A DNA stretch of 64,000 bases from UMGS755 sp045595795 (lineage in GTDB: Bacteria > Bacillota > Clostridia > UBA1381 > UBA9506). Positions 6,774-16,156 of the stretch are shown in pieces. The translations under genes and the position numbers were made by a program. The stretch is taken from assembly GCA_045595795.1 (NCBI GenBank), contig JAZOBC010000037.1:1-64000 (forward strand), read 5' to 3'. Every line of letters begins with the position of its first letter. Within the stretch, counting starts at the first letter, position 1. The notes beneath the pieces are model-generated. The model ran no database searches. It was not told where the DNA came from and worked only from the letters and a program-made list of their open reading frames with translations.

Positions 6774-9030
6774 CTTCTGCAACAATCACTCTGATGCGAC
6801 CGCCGCGATCTATGTTCTTGTCATAATAAGCTGTTATATAATAATCATTTGTCTGCAGCTCAGAAAGAGGAATCGTCGTGTAATCAAAAGATGTCTTTTT
6901 ATAAATCACAACACGGTCTGATAATGTATACACTGTGCCTGTTGTGGAAATTAATGCTCCATTCGTCACCTCTTTAATCGGTGCTGAAAGTTTTAAAATG
7001 GCCTTTAAGTTTTGCACCTTGCCACCTGACGCAAGCATTTGCACCACTTGACCTGTGCTGACATTATAAACTGTACCGGACGTCGTCAGCGTGCCAACCT
7101 TGCCGGCCATATCATAGGTGTAACTACCGCTGACACGTGTGCCGCCGTTATTGTTAACTGCCTTGGTGACAATGCCATACTGATAGCACTCACCGGTTGC
7201 ATCATGCAAAATCAGCTCCTCAATTTCGCCTGCACGGTTCGTTTTATAATAGATGACATTGCTGCTGTTTAGGGTCATGCCGTCTAAACGCTGAAGAAAG
7301 ACCGAGGCATAACCACCGTTATGGGTTCCATCACCGGGCACAACATCTAAAATCGAAACCGATTCAGCAAAACGATAAGAACCCACGGTTCTTGCCGCGG
7401 CATTCACTGTGCCATACAGCGTTAAAGGCTTCTGTGCACCCACCGTGGCTTCTCCCCCGGAAAGGCTCACATGAACCACCTGATTCAGAAGCACGCTGTC
7501 ACTGTAATCCCGTTTCGCTGCATATTCAAAGCTGTTGCCTTCAACATCTACAATTGTGATAAAAAAGTTTGAATACACATCTCCGGATTGTGTGGTATAT
7601 TCCTTCACGCCGGCAGATTGGAAAAAGCCTACCAATGAGCTTTCCATAGCCGTAGGGCCTGCCACGCCGGCAATGTCTCCGCTCTTGCCTAACAGAACCG
7701 TTACGGTATCACCATAGTTATAAGCACCGCCGGAAGACAGCGCATGAAAAGCTTCCACAGACTCTACCTTGTAGGTCACACCGGAAATCGTTACTGCAGT
7801 CAGCTGATCCTTATTGGGCGTTGCAGATTCATAAATACCCGTTACTTTTTTGCTATAAGCCAAAACCATGTTGAGCTCCGGTGAATAATAAACAACATCA
7901 TAGGGTTTGATGTCTTCACTACTACACTTCACGCCGTCACGCAAGACGGTTATGTCTGTGCCAACAGAAAGTTCCTGATGCCAAGCAGAATTTTTCACGA
8001 TAACCGGACCGGTCACATTGCCTTCCCGCACCGTAACATATTCTACGTTATTTCGTGAGTCACGCTTCACAGAGATTAGGTCACCCATTGCTAAGTCTGC
8101 TTTCACAGCACCAAAATTGGTGGTTTTTGCACCGGCATAAGTTGTTGTGCTGTCACCGATATCAAGTTGCACCATAGACCCGTTCTGATAAGCAATGACA
8201 GCGCTGTCGAGCTTGGAATAAATAACATATTCTTCTTTGGATTGGCTGTAAGGAATGAAGCAAACCAAGGTATCGCCGTTTTTCAAAACTACATCACCGC
8301 GCATACCTAAGTGCTGATGGCTAAAACTGTCATCAATTTTGTAGCTGCCGACAGAAGTTGCCACCTTGCCGGGAAGAACAGAACTATCCTCCTCATTGGT
8401 CGCAACGAGAATCACATCCTCAACCAATTTATAATCAATCGCCTCTAAATAGTCAATAGTGCTTCCCTTGGGTGAGCAGGTAAGCAAATTATAGGCAAGC
8501 AGCATCACATCTTTGCGAAGCATATTACTGCCGGTTTGCGCGGAAATACCTTCTAATAAGCCGATATTCTGTGCCAGTCCCACCTGTCCATAAGGCCAGG
8601 AATAACCAAAATCACTATCTGAATAACCTAAGAGCCGTAAACAAATGGTGACAGCTTCTTCCATAAGAACTGTCTTATCAGGACGGAAGGTGGAATCAGG
8701 ATAACCCTGCACCAACCCTCCTGCAACCGCTAATTTAACATATGGCGCAGCCCAATGTGTATACTTCACATCAGAAAAAGGCGAAACTGACACCCCGGAT
8801 GCCACTTGATTCCGATAAGGTGAAGCAGCAATGGCAACCTTGGAAAATTCAGCACGTGTGACCGGTTGCTCTAAACGCAGCTCGCCATCAGGATATCCAT
8901 TCATAATAGATAATTTGGAAAGCAGCTGTGCAATTTCTTCCTCACTGGAGGTTTCTGCAAAGACGCTGGGAATAAAGAGCATCATGGCGCACAATGCCAG
9001 TGCCAAAAATTTAATTCCTTTTTTCATCAT
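6766..9030 (-). CDS. S-layer-homology (SLH) domain surface protein
   Basis: A 754-residue exported protein. A signal peptide (MMKKGIKFLALALCAMM, cut near VFA) is followed by two clear SLH repeats, with NGYPDGELRLEQPVTRAEF near residue 45 and QGYPDSTFRPDK near 110, and a weaker third to about residue 200. SLH domains bind secondary cell-wall polymers. The remaining 550 or so residues are beta-rich with many TVT/VSV strands and no motif I recognise, so the effector function is unknown. The start has AAAGGA 7 nt upstream. It stands just downstream of the exporter operon, with a 27-bp gap, and could be co-transcribed with it. Confidence 0.85.
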   Translation of the reverse strand: MMKKGIKFLALALCAMMLFIPSVFAETSSEEEIAQLLSKLSIMNGYPDGELRLEQPVTRAEFSKVAIAASPYRNQVASGVSVSPFSDVKYTHWAAPYVKLAVAGGLVQGYPDSTFRPDKTVLMEEAVTICLRLLGYSDSDFGYSWPYGQVGLAQNIGLLEGISAQTGSNMLRKDVMLLAYNLLTCSPKGSTIDYLEAIDYKLVEDVILVATNEEDSSVLPGKVATSVGSYKIDDSFSHQHLGMRGDVVLKNGDTLVCFIPYSQSKEEYVIYSKLDSAVIAYQNGSMVQLDIGDSTTTYAGAKTTNFGAVKADLAMGDLISVKRDSRNNVEYVTVREGNVTGPVIVKNSAWHQELSVGTDITVLRDGVKCSSEDIKPYDVVYYSPELNMVLAYSKKVTGIYESATPNKDQLTAVTISGVTYKVESVEAFHALSSGGAYNYGDTVTVLLGKSGDIAGVAGPTAMESSLVGFFQSAGVKEYTTQSGDVYSNFFITIVDVEGNSFEYAAKRDYSDSVLLNQVVHVSLSGGEATVGAQKPLTLYGTVNAAARTVGSYRFAESVSILDVVPGDGTHNGGYASVFLQRLDGMTLNSSNVIYYKTNRAGEIEELILHDATGECYQYGIVTKAVNNNGGTRVSGSYTYDMAGKVGTLTTSGTVYNVSTGQVVQMLASGGKVQNLKAILKLSAPIKEVTNGALISTTGTVYTLSDRVVIYKKTSFDYTTIPLSELQTNDYYITAYYDKNIDRGGRIRVIVAEEK

Positions 9031-9057
9031 GTAACATTCCTTTCGTTATAAAACGCA

Positions 9058-10230
9058 TCAATCATATCGCAGTGCATCAATGGGATTCAGCTTCGCTGCC
9101 TTTTTCGCAGGAAAATATCCAAACGCCATACCAATGACCGCAGAAACAGAAAATGCAATCAGGATAGAACCCAAGGTTACCACCGTTTTCATATCCATTA
9201 AAGAGCAAAGCAAATAAGCACCGCCAATGCCTAAGAGAATCCCTAAAACACCGCCACAACCGCTGGTCGTTGCGGCTTCAACCACAAACTGACTCAAAAT
9301 GTTCCAAGGCGTTGCACCCAATGATTTACGCACACCAATTTCACGAGTTCGCTCCGTAACCGAAACAAGCATAATATTCATAATTCCAATGCCACCAACA
9401 AGCAACGAGATGCCGGCGATGCCAACCAAAATCAAGGTCAACGTGCCTGTCAGTTCGTCCAGCACATCCATAATCGCTGATACGCTTGTTACGCTGTAAT
9501 AATCTTCATTCTGATACACCTTATAAAGCGCATCTTTAATGTCAGCAATCGCCTCTTCCAAATGGTCTTTATCTGCCGCACTGAAACTGTAATTGGATAC
9601 ACGAGACATAAAGGTTAAGGTTCTCGCTACCGTATAGGGCAGGTACACACGGTCGTCCTGGCCACCTTCTGTGCTGTTTGCCTTTTCCTCTGCTACACCC
9701 ACTACTGTAAAGCTATTGCCGTTAATTTTAAGAATCTGCCCCACGGGGTTCATGCCGGGAAAAACACTTTCTGCCACATAAGAGCCAATCACACAGTTCT
9801 TTTGCCGACGCTCAACATCAATGTAGGATAAATACCTGCCTTGAGACATTTCTATCTTATTAATGTCGCAATAAGCTTCACTGGTCCCAATGCAGGTGGT
9901 TGACTGGTTTTCGTTACCATTTTTCACATAGGCGCTAATGGTAATATTGGGAGAAGCCGCTGCTAACGTATCCTTCTCAGCCGCCAACTGAATCATATCT
10001 TCAGGGTCAACCGCCCGGTTACCCCCACGCGGGGAAATGGTAACGGTTATCAGGTTCGTACCCATGCTTTCAAACTCGTCCACCATGAGTTGCTTCATGC
10101 TGTCTACCATGCTGGTGAGAATGATAACCGACGCGACACCAATGATGATGCCAAGCATGGTTAAAAAGGAACGCATTTTGCTGCTCATCAGGCTTTTTAG
10201 CGCCATCATAAAGGATTGCTTCATATTCAT
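9058..10230 (-). CDS. MacB-type ABC transporter permease (FtsX-like fold)
   Basis: A 390-residue membrane subunit of a MacAB-like exporter. There is one N-terminal helix (MRSFLTMLGIIIGVASVIILTS), a large extracytoplasmic MacB periplasmic-core domain (about 50-250), and three C-terminal helices with the family motif VTERTREIGVRKSLGA in the FtsX domain. Its start overlaps the ATPase stop by 4 bp (ATGA), and the site AAGGGG precedes it. Order is adaptor, ATPase, permease. Substrates in this family include peptides, lipids and antibiotics; none is indicated here. Confidence 0.92.
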   Translation of the reverse strand: MNMKQSFMMALKSLMSSKMRSFLTMLGIIIGVASVIILTSMVDSMKQLMVDEFESMGTNLITVTISPRGGNRAVDPEDMIQLAAEKDTLAAASPNITISAYVKNGNENQSTTCIGTSEAYCDINKIEMSQGRYLSYIDVERRQKNCVIGSYVAESVFPGMNPVGQILKINGNSFTVVGVAEEKANSTEGGQDDRVYLPYTVARTLTFMSRVSNYSFSAADKDHLEEAIADIKDALYKVYQNEDYYSVTSVSAIMDVLDELTGTLTLILVGIAGISLLVGGIGIMNIMLVSVTERTREIGVRKSLGATPWNILSQFVVEAATTSGCGGVLGILLGIGGAYLLCSLMDMKTVVTLGSILIAFSVSAVIGMAFGYFPAKKAAKLNPIDALRYD

Positions 10231-10922
10231 GCCGACACACCCCTTCCCGGCTGGTCGGAAATAATTTTTCCGTCATGAATCCGCACAATCCGTTTTGCTT
10301 CCTCAGCAATAGACATATCATGGGTGATTAAAACAATGGTTGTGCCCTCGTCGTTTAGCTTTTTAATAAAATTCAGCACGTCTCTACCTGTTTTGGAATC
10401 CAAAGCGCCGGTAGGCTCATCTGCCAAAATAACCGGCGGATTCCCTGCCAAAGCACGAGCAATGGACACACGCTGCTGCTGACCACCGGAAAGCTGTGAG
10501 GGCATTTTCTTCGCCCTGTCTAACAGTCCCACACGGTCTAACGCAAGTCGTGCCATTTCCTCGCGCTTTTTCTGAGACAAACCACGGTAAATTAAAGGAA
10601 GCTCCACATTTTCAAGCAGCGTAAGTTTTGGCAGCAAATTATATTGCTGAAAAATAAAGCCCAACGTGGCATTTCGAATATGCGACAACTCAATCTCATT
10701 CATGGTGCTCACATCAATGCCATTTAGGTGGTAGGAGCCGCTTGTGGGCGTGTCTAAACACCCAATAATGTTCATACAGGTCGATTTGCCGGAACCGGAT
10801 TGACCCACAATGGCCACAAATTCGCCCTGACTGATATGAAGATTCACCCCGTCTAATGCGCGAATTTCACTATCGCCGTCGGAATAAATTTTGTAAATAT
10901 CACGTAGCTCTATCATGCTCAT
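10227..10922 (-). CDS. MacB/LolD-type ABC transporter ATPase
   Basis: A 231-residue ATP-hydrolysing subunit for the adjacent permease. Motifs in order are Walker A GQSGSGKST, Q-loop FIFQQYNLLP, signature LSGGQQQR, Walker B VILADEPTGALD and the switch histidine in LITHD. Its ends overlap both neighbours by 4 bp, showing tight translational coupling across the three-gene operon. It belongs to the lipoprotein/antibiotic exporter clade by its EPTGALDSKTG sequence. Confidence 0.95.
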   Translation of the reverse strand: MSMIELRDIYKIYSDGDSEIRALDGVNLHISQGEFVAIVGQSGSGKSTCMNIIGCLDTPTSGSYHLNGIDVSTMNEIELSHIRNATLGFIFQQYNLLPKLTLLENVELPLIYRGLSQKKREEMARLALDRVGLLDRAKKMPSQLSGGQQQRVSIARALAGNPPVILADEPTGALDSKTGRDVLNFIKKLNDEGTTIVLITHDMSIAEEAKRIVRIHDGKIISDQPGRGVSA

Positions 10923-12697
10923 CTACCCCCGGGCATCCCGCCAGCGGGCATGCCTTCACCACTGGGCATCCTACCACTGGGCATGCCACCCATGCCACCG
11001 GCCATGCCCATCATCTTAAATAAATCACTTTCTCCGGAGCTGACTGTTACATACACCTCATCACCCTCAGAAAGCCCGGAAAGAATCTCAATGAAATTTG
11101 AATCGTTAAGACCCGTTGTAACACGAACAGCCCGGAATCCATCCGGCACATTTGCTGACATCATTTTTTCCATATTACCGGGTAGGGCTTCGGCTTTTTT
11201 CTCCCCGGCAGGTGTATCAGCCTGTGGCATGGCTACATCAGGGACATCATTGTCACTATTATGGCGCTTACCATTATCTTTCACATACACAATGTTGCCT
11301 CGGTTCACCGCCGTAACCGGCACACGCAACACATTTTCACGGGATTCTACAACAATTTCGGCGCTGACGTTCATGCCCGGAATCAAATCATCCGGATTTT
11401 CCACCACAACCGTAATGGGATAGGTGGTCACACCGTTTTGGGTAGTACCCACCACGCTGACATAATCAACATAGCCGCCATATACCCTGTCCTCCAAGGC
11501 ATCTGCCGTAACACTGACTCGCTGACCCACTTTAATCTTGCTGATATCCAATTCATCTACATTCATTTCAAATACAATGGTAGACATATCGGCAATCACC
11601 GCCATAACAACAGATGCGTTAGTGTTATCCAACGTATCACCGGCTTTGGATGTCTTTTTCAGAACTGTACCAGAAATCGGTGCTGTAATTTGGTAGTCTT
11701 CTAACTGCTTGTTATAATTTTCTATCGAAAGTTGCGAATCACGCAAGGCAATCTGACTGTTCTGCCTGGTAGAGTTACTGGTAGAAGACTCTAAAACCGC
11801 AATCACGGAGCCCGCAGAAACGGTGTCACCCTTGCCACAGACAAGCGATGCAACCTTACCCGAAGTTTCTGCCGTAATGGTGGTTTCTAAGTTATAATCA
11901 AACGTGCCCGGACCGTTACAAGCCACATCACCAATCATGGCTGTTGCCATATCCCCCTGCTTCACCGCACCGGGATTTTGGACCTCAATCTCTACTGTGC
12001 GAATCGTTGCCCCTTCGTTAGATACCAGGCTTCCGCTGGATACACGACATACAGTACCATCGAGGCTGTAAAATGAATTAGTGAGCATAACCGTGGCATG
12101 ATCGCCTACAGAAATACCTGATGCATCTGCATCATTAAAGGGAATGGTGAGCACCATCGTACTCATATCAATTAAATCTGCAATTTTCGTGCCATGATTC
12201 ACCGAGTCACCCACTTTTACATAGGTCTGTGTGATGGTGCCTCCATATGTACTTCTGACATTAAGCTTTGCAAGTTCATCCATGGTCTGGTTATAGGATA
12301 ACTGACTTTTCTGCAAATTAAGCTGCGCTTTTTCCAGAGTGTTTTCTATGTCACTGGAATCGATTTGGTAAAGCAGGTCTCCTTTTTCTACCAAATCACC
12401 TTCCTGAAAGGTATCAAGCAAAATTTCGCCCTTCACCAAGGAAGTTACCTCATATTCATCAATAGGCTCAATGGTGCCTGTACCGCTGATTACAACTGAA
12501 ATATCTCCACGGTCAACGAGTGCGGTGCGAATTGCCTGAGCTTTGCCACCCGACGGCAAAACTGCCCACAAAACTAAAAGTAACACCAACACAACGGCAA
12601 TCGACCCCATAATAATCTTTTTCTTTTTCGGCATTGCTTTCAGTCTTTCGCTACCATTTTTTATCTTTTCTTTCACCGCGCTTAGTTGTATGCTCAT
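10919..12697 (-). CDS. HlyD/MacA-like membrane-fusion (adaptor) protein with a Met/Gly-rich tail
   Basis: A 592-residue adaptor anchored by one N-terminal helix (about 27-48, IIMGSIAVVLVLLLVLW). It has two biotinyl-lipoyl-like halves with coiled-coil segments, beta-barrel regions, and the KTSKAGDTLD / VMAVIADMS stretches typical of RND/ABC adaptors. It probably links the MacB-type permease to the cell wall or exterior. It is longer than a standard MacA (about 380 residues) because the hairpin is duplicated. The last 35 or so residues are low-complexity repeats of Met, Gly, Pro and Ser (GGMPSGRMPSGEGMPAGG). The start has GGAGG upstream. Confidence 0.88.
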   Translation of the reverse strand: MSIQLSAVKEKIKNGSERLKAMPKKKKIIMGSIAVVLVLLLVLWAVLPSGGKAQAIRTALVDRGDISVVISGTGTIEPIDEYEVTSLVKGEILLDTFQEGDLVEKGDLLYQIDSSDIENTLEKAQLNLQKSQLSYNQTMDELAKLNVRSTYGGTITQTYVKVGDSVNHGTKIADLIDMSTMVLTIPFNDADASGISVGDHATVMLTNSFYSLDGTVCRVSSGSLVSNEGATIRTVEIEVQNPGAVKQGDMATAMIGDVACNGPGTFDYNLETTITAETSGKVASLVCGKGDTVSAGSVIAVLESSTSNSTRQNSQIALRDSQLSIENYNKQLEDYQITAPISGTVLKKTSKAGDTLDNTNASVVMAVIADMSTIVFEMNVDELDISKIKVGQRVSVTADALEDRVYGGYVDYVSVVGTTQNGVTTYPITVVVENPDDLIPGMNVSAEIVVESRENVLRVPVTAVNRGNIVYVKDNGKRHNSDNDVPDVAMPQADTPAGEKKAEALPGNMEKMMSANVPDGFRAVRVTTGLNDSNFIEILSGLSEGDEVYVTVSSGESDLFKMMGMAGGMGGMPSGRMPSGEGMPAGGMPGGR

Positions 12698-12742
12698 AAA
12701 CTACCTCCGCAAAATTAAAATTTGCAAGCATTTTCTATCGCT

Positions 12743-12771
12743 ATTATAACAGATAATAGCCAAAATTGCAC
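12743..12771 (-). promoter_or_regulatory. Probable promoter of the exporter operon
   Basis: A minus-strand -10 TATAAT at 12743-12748 lies 46 bp before the adaptor ATG. The -35 at the right distance (GTGCAA) is poor, so the assignment rests on the -10 and position. The stretch 12772-12905 is AT-rich with nothing else recognisable. Confidence 0.45.
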
Positions 12772-12905
12772 GAAAATCTTTTTCTGTCTGTGCTAAATTA
12801 TATCAGACAGATGTTTCTAATTTGTGAATGAATTGTAATTTTACTGTGAAAAATTCAAGAAAAATATCTTTTAAAAAAAATTTTTAATATTTTTTCAAAT
12901 TTTGT

Positions 12906-12934
12906 TTGACAAATGTATTTTTTTGTTGTATAAT
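12906..12934 (+). promoter_or_regulatory. Promoter of tRNA-Pro
   Basis: A perfect consensus: TTGACA (12906-12911), 17 bp, TATAAT (12929-12934), 14 bp before the mature 5' end. Confidence 0.9.
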
Positions 12935-12947
12935 GAATGAGTCCTAT

Positions 12948-13206
<259 letters not shown>

Positions 13207-13407
13207 ATCCTGTCACCCCGACCAAAAAACGAGTTATACCGCAAGGTATGGCTCGTTTTTTTATTGTTTCGGGAGGATTTGAACCTCAAGGAGGTTTTTG
13301 CGCTTAAAAAACAGTTCGGCGAACTGTTTTTAGCAAAAAGGTGCGCCGTCCGGTACCGAAACGCGTAGCGTTTGGGTGGACAAGCAGGCAAGACGCGAAG
13401 CGGCTGT
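13207..13407 (+). repeat. Tandem repeat unit 2
   Basis: A 201-bp near-identical copy of 13007-13206. It differs by one extra T in the terminator tail and by GG for AA in the GTCC-AATACC segment. A third copy of the tRNA 3' end (13408-13425) follows. Confidence 0.93.
13222..13263 (+). terminator. Copy of the tRNA terminator in repeat unit 2
   Basis: The same 12-bp GCAA-loop hairpin as at 13022-13062, with a seven-T tail. With no promoter in the repeat, it is probably a passive copy. Confidence 0.8.
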
Positions 13408-13426
13408 ATCCTGTCACCCCGACCAA

Positions 13427-13463
13427 AGAAGCAAGTTGTACGAAAGTGCAGCTTGCTTTTTTA
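13427..13463 (+). terminator. Terminator-like hairpin in unit 3
   Basis: An 11-bp stem GCAAGTTGTAC / GTGCAGCTTGC with a GAAA tetraloop and a TTTTTT tail. It has the same position and shape as the unit 1 and 2 terminators but a different sequence. Confidence 0.8.
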
Positions 13464-13513
13464 TTTGGATTTGCATCGGTTAAGTCAAGACCTCTTGACC
13501 CGAGAGGGTTTTT

Positions 13514-13547
13514 GCATAAAAAGAAACAGCCCGATGGGCTGTTTCTT
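13514..13547 (-). terminator. Terminator of the manganese catalase gene
   Basis: A perfect 12-bp stem AAGAAACAGCCC / GGGCTGTTTCTT (13521-13547) with a 3-nt loop. On the minus strand it is followed by TTTTTATG. It lies 15 bp past the catalase stop. Confidence 0.85.
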
Positions 13548-13561
13548 AGAAAACTATTACA

Positions 13562-14224
13562 TCAATGAAACGCCGGCGGATGGGTTTCGTTGCTTGCAAA
13601 TGCGTTAGGACCCGGGTCGGACATTGAAAAATACATCTTAGCTGCTTTTGTGGTACCAAAATCTCTGTTTGAGCCACTATTTTGTACTTTATTAAAAGCA
13701 TCGCGGAACATTTGATTATGAGCTTCTTCACGATTTAAAAGAAAATCTATGGTTTCTCTTACTTTTTTATCGTTGATCTGACGATACAAATATTCATATA
13801 CTACTTTTGCACGCTGTTCCGAAGCAATATTGCTCAAAATATCGGCACACAAATCTCCGGTAACCGTCACATAGTCTGCTGTCCAGGAATATCCCGAAGC
13901 ATTGATAAGACCCGGATTTAAGCCCAAAATTACGTGTGACTGTACTTCTCCTGCCTCTACCTTTGTTGCATCAACATCATGACCGTTGAGCAAATGAATT
14001 GTTTGGGCAACCATTTCCATATGACTCAGTTCTTCTGCGGCGATATCAAGAAATAAATCCTTAATTTCAGGGTCTTTGACGCGAAAACTTTGCGACATGT
14101 ATTGCATAGCCGCTTTGAGTTCACCGTTTCCACCACCTAATTGCTCCTGGAGCAGCACCGCGTATTGCGGATTTGCCTTTTCAACCTCTACAGGACGGAA
14201 AAGTAGTTTTTCATGCTTGAACAT
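13562..14224 (-). CDS. Manganese catalase, CotJC-like
   Basis: A 220-residue ferritin-like four-helix protein of the dimanganese catalase family, expected to break down hydrogen peroxide. Metal ligands can be placed in the helices: QEQLGGGNGELKAAMQY, AAEELSHMEMV (Glu and His), SEQRAKVVYEYL and NREEAHNQMF (Glu and His). The length and the MFKHEKLLFRPVEVEKANP opening match the CotJC group found in spore coats of sporeformers, but no cotJA or cotJB is adjacent, so a spore role is only possible. The ribosome-binding site is GGAGG. The terminator overlaps the tRNA repeat region. Confidence 0.9.
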   Translation of the reverse strand: MFKHEKLLFRPVEVEKANPQYAVLLQEQLGGGNGELKAAMQYMSQSFRVKDPEIKDLFLDIAAEELSHMEMVAQTIHLLNGHDVDATKVEAGEVQSHVILGLNPGLINASGYSWTADYVTVTGDLCADILSNIASEQRAKVVYEYLYRQINDKKVRETIDFLLNREEAHNQMFRDAFNKVQNSGSNRDFGTTKAAKMYFSMSDPGPNAFASNETHPPAFH

Positions 14225-14332
14225 TTTGTTTTACCTCCAATTGCTTTTTTATTTATTTTTAGCAATTTAATGGGTGTTATGCATCCTCGACTCATCTGAA
14301 AAACATTTTTAGATTTACAAATAGACTCTATC

Positions 14333-14375
14333 ACACAAAAAAATCAGGCGGTCTTTTCATAAGACCGCCGGATTT
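14333..14375 (-). terminator. Terminator of the GntR/ABC operon
   Basis: Stem GGCGGTCTT / AAGACCGCC (14347-14369) extended by AAATC/GATTT. On the minus strand it is followed by seven T. It lies immediately after the permease stop. Confidence 0.85.
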
Positions 14376-14377
14376 TT

Positions 14378-16156
14378 CTAATTTTCTTCCGTTAAATAAC
14401 CGTTTTCTGTGAGCCACCCAATCGTTTGCTTGAAGTTGCTGTTATACTGAAACCAAAGTTCTATATCGTCTCCAGCTCCATCGGTAACGCCCACTTCCAT
14501 GGAATAATGGCTAAAACCCGTTTTGGGGTCATAATACTCCACTTTTTCCACCCGAACACCGGAATTGCCTGTGCGAACCGAACGCATCTGACCCACAATT
14601 TCTTCATAGCTAAGCTGCTCAAGGTCTGCTTGAATGCATGCAATTAATGCTTTCATCTCATCCCCAACAATCATTTTCCCCTCACCATTATGGGGTAAAA
14701 CATTCAGATATCGTATATGGTCTGAACGCTTGCGGAAGTTGGGGAACATACTATCTTTTGCGCCGGAAGTGTTATATATCTCGTAAAGTGGCTCTATAAA
14801 ACCGTAATATTGACGCGTGATGACCCGACCGTTTTCCAGCTCATAGCTAAGATAGATCCGGCGCACGCCAATCCTTTCTGTGGCAGATAAATTGCCGTTA
14901 TCAATCATGGTCTGATGCATCGCCCGAACCATATCAATTTCTGTGTCATTTTCTAAAACGGCATAACCTGTATCACCGCTGATATAAGTATCCTCCTGAT
15001 GTTCTCTCCATTGATAGCGTATATAATCTCCGGCATACACACGGCGGATATCCTCTGTGTCTGGCACGGTTGTGCCAAAGCCCATCACATTGGCATCCAC
15101 TGCAAAATAAACCAAAAGTGCCAGCAACGCAAAAACAACATAGCCTTTATAATATTTTGCGATACGAAAGGATTTTAAAATGAGCATTTTCGCAACCGCA
15201 TATCCAATCAAAGCGAACAACAGCATTAAAAGCACATTCGGAGAGGATGTGTCGCGTCCATTGATTTCTGCAAAAAACACCGTACCCAAAAGCATTGAGC
15301 AAAAGGTGACACCATAGAGGAAAATGGGGTTAATCCACGAAAACGCAACCACATCACCGGCATGCTCTGTGTCACGCTGATAATAAAATACCAATCCAAA
15401 AATGACAAACAACACAATATAAACGCCTGCCATAATGGGAATCCAGAGAATGGGTTCTCCCGTGAGAAACTGGGGATAATAAATAGGCTGAAGCTTTAAC
15501 ATAAATTCCATAATGGGTTCAATGCCACTTGACGTAAAACCGAAGAGCCAACCATCTAATAGGGTTGAGGTAAGTCCTACAACACCCAAGGGTGCAAAGC
15601 ACAAAACAAAGGTAAACACCACCTGTGCAACAGAACTGCCCGTAAAAACGCCGGCGAACGTGCAAAGACATAAAATGGCTGTGCCGGTTAACAGTTGGCC
15701 TCCAATCCAGTCAAAAATTGTAACAATGGGCATCACCTGATCAAACCCGCCAAATGTACTCATACAAAGAAGAATGATACCGTTTAGCACAATGGGCATA
15801 GCCAGCAAAATAAAGCCTGAAGCCAAAGCGCTGAGGTATAGCTGTGAACGTTTCACCGGCAAAGCGTGAAATAATGTAGCACTTCGCACCGTTTGCAGAT
15901 ATCGAAATACACAAACCGCAACTAAAACAGCAGCTGCCACCAGCAAAAGAAACATAATTTCTGAATTTTTAATCAAAAAGCTTCCTGCCTGCTCAGGAAA
16001 ACGGGAAATCCAGTCCTCATAAAATTCACGGTTATTCAGTACCGTATAGGGCACTGCCAAAAACAGAAAGAAACCATGAAGTACCGAAATCCACCAAAAG
16101 CGCTTGATGTTATGACGAATTAAGCCGTTTTTAAGCAAGGATTGTTTGAAAGTCAT
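14378..16156 (-). CDS. ABC-2-type transporter permease of a YtrA-regulated system
   Basis: A 592-residue membrane protein. It has six hydrophobic helices in the first 260 residues, three or four more to about 370, then a soluble extracytoplasmic domain of about 220 residues ending YNSNFKQTIGWLTENGYL. It is the membrane partner of the ATPase with which it overlaps by 26 bp. The ribosome-binding site AGGAGG is 8 nt before the ATG. Related YtrBC-type transporters respond to wall-active antibiotics, but the substrate here is unknown. The large C-terminal soluble domain is not recognised. Confidence 0.82.
   Translation of the reverse strand: MTFKQSLLKNGLIRHNIKRFWWISVLHGFFLFLAVPYTVLNNREFYEDWISRFPEQAGSFLIKNSEIMFLLLVAAAVLVAVCVFRYLQTVRSATLFHALPVKRSQLYLSALASGFILLAMPIVLNGIILLCMSTFGGFDQVMPIVTIFDWIGGQLLTGTAILCLCTFAGVFTGSSVAQVVFTFVLCFAPLGVVGLTSTLLDGWLFGFTSSGIEPIMEFMLKLQPIYYPQFLTGEPILWIPIMAGVYIVLFVIFGLVFYYQRDTEHAGDVVAFSWINPIFLYGVTFCSMLLGTVFFAEINGRDTSSPNVLLMLLFALIGYAVAKMLILKSFRIAKYYKGYVVFALLALLVYFAVDANVMGFGTTVPDTEDIRRVYAGDYIRYQWREHQEDTYISGDTGYAVLENDTEIDMVRAMHQTMIDNGNLSATERIGVRRIYLSYELENGRVITRQYYGFIEPLYEIYNTSGAKDSMFPNFRKRSDHIRYLNVLPHNGEGKMIVGDEMKALIACIQADLEQLSYEEIVGQMRSVRTGNSGVRVEKVEYYDPKTGFSHYSMEVGVTDGAGDDIELWFQYNSNFKQTIGWLTENGYLTEEN

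Larger units (their letters stand above)
13408..13551 (+). repeat. Divergent third repeat unit
   Basis: Starts with the same 18 tRNA-derived bases, then departs in sequence but keeps the layout: a GNRA-loop terminator with a different stem, an antisense tRNA match (13489-13501), a GAGGGTTTTTGC segment and a second hairpin (13521-13547) that serves as the terminator of the convergent catalase gene. Confidence 0.75.
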
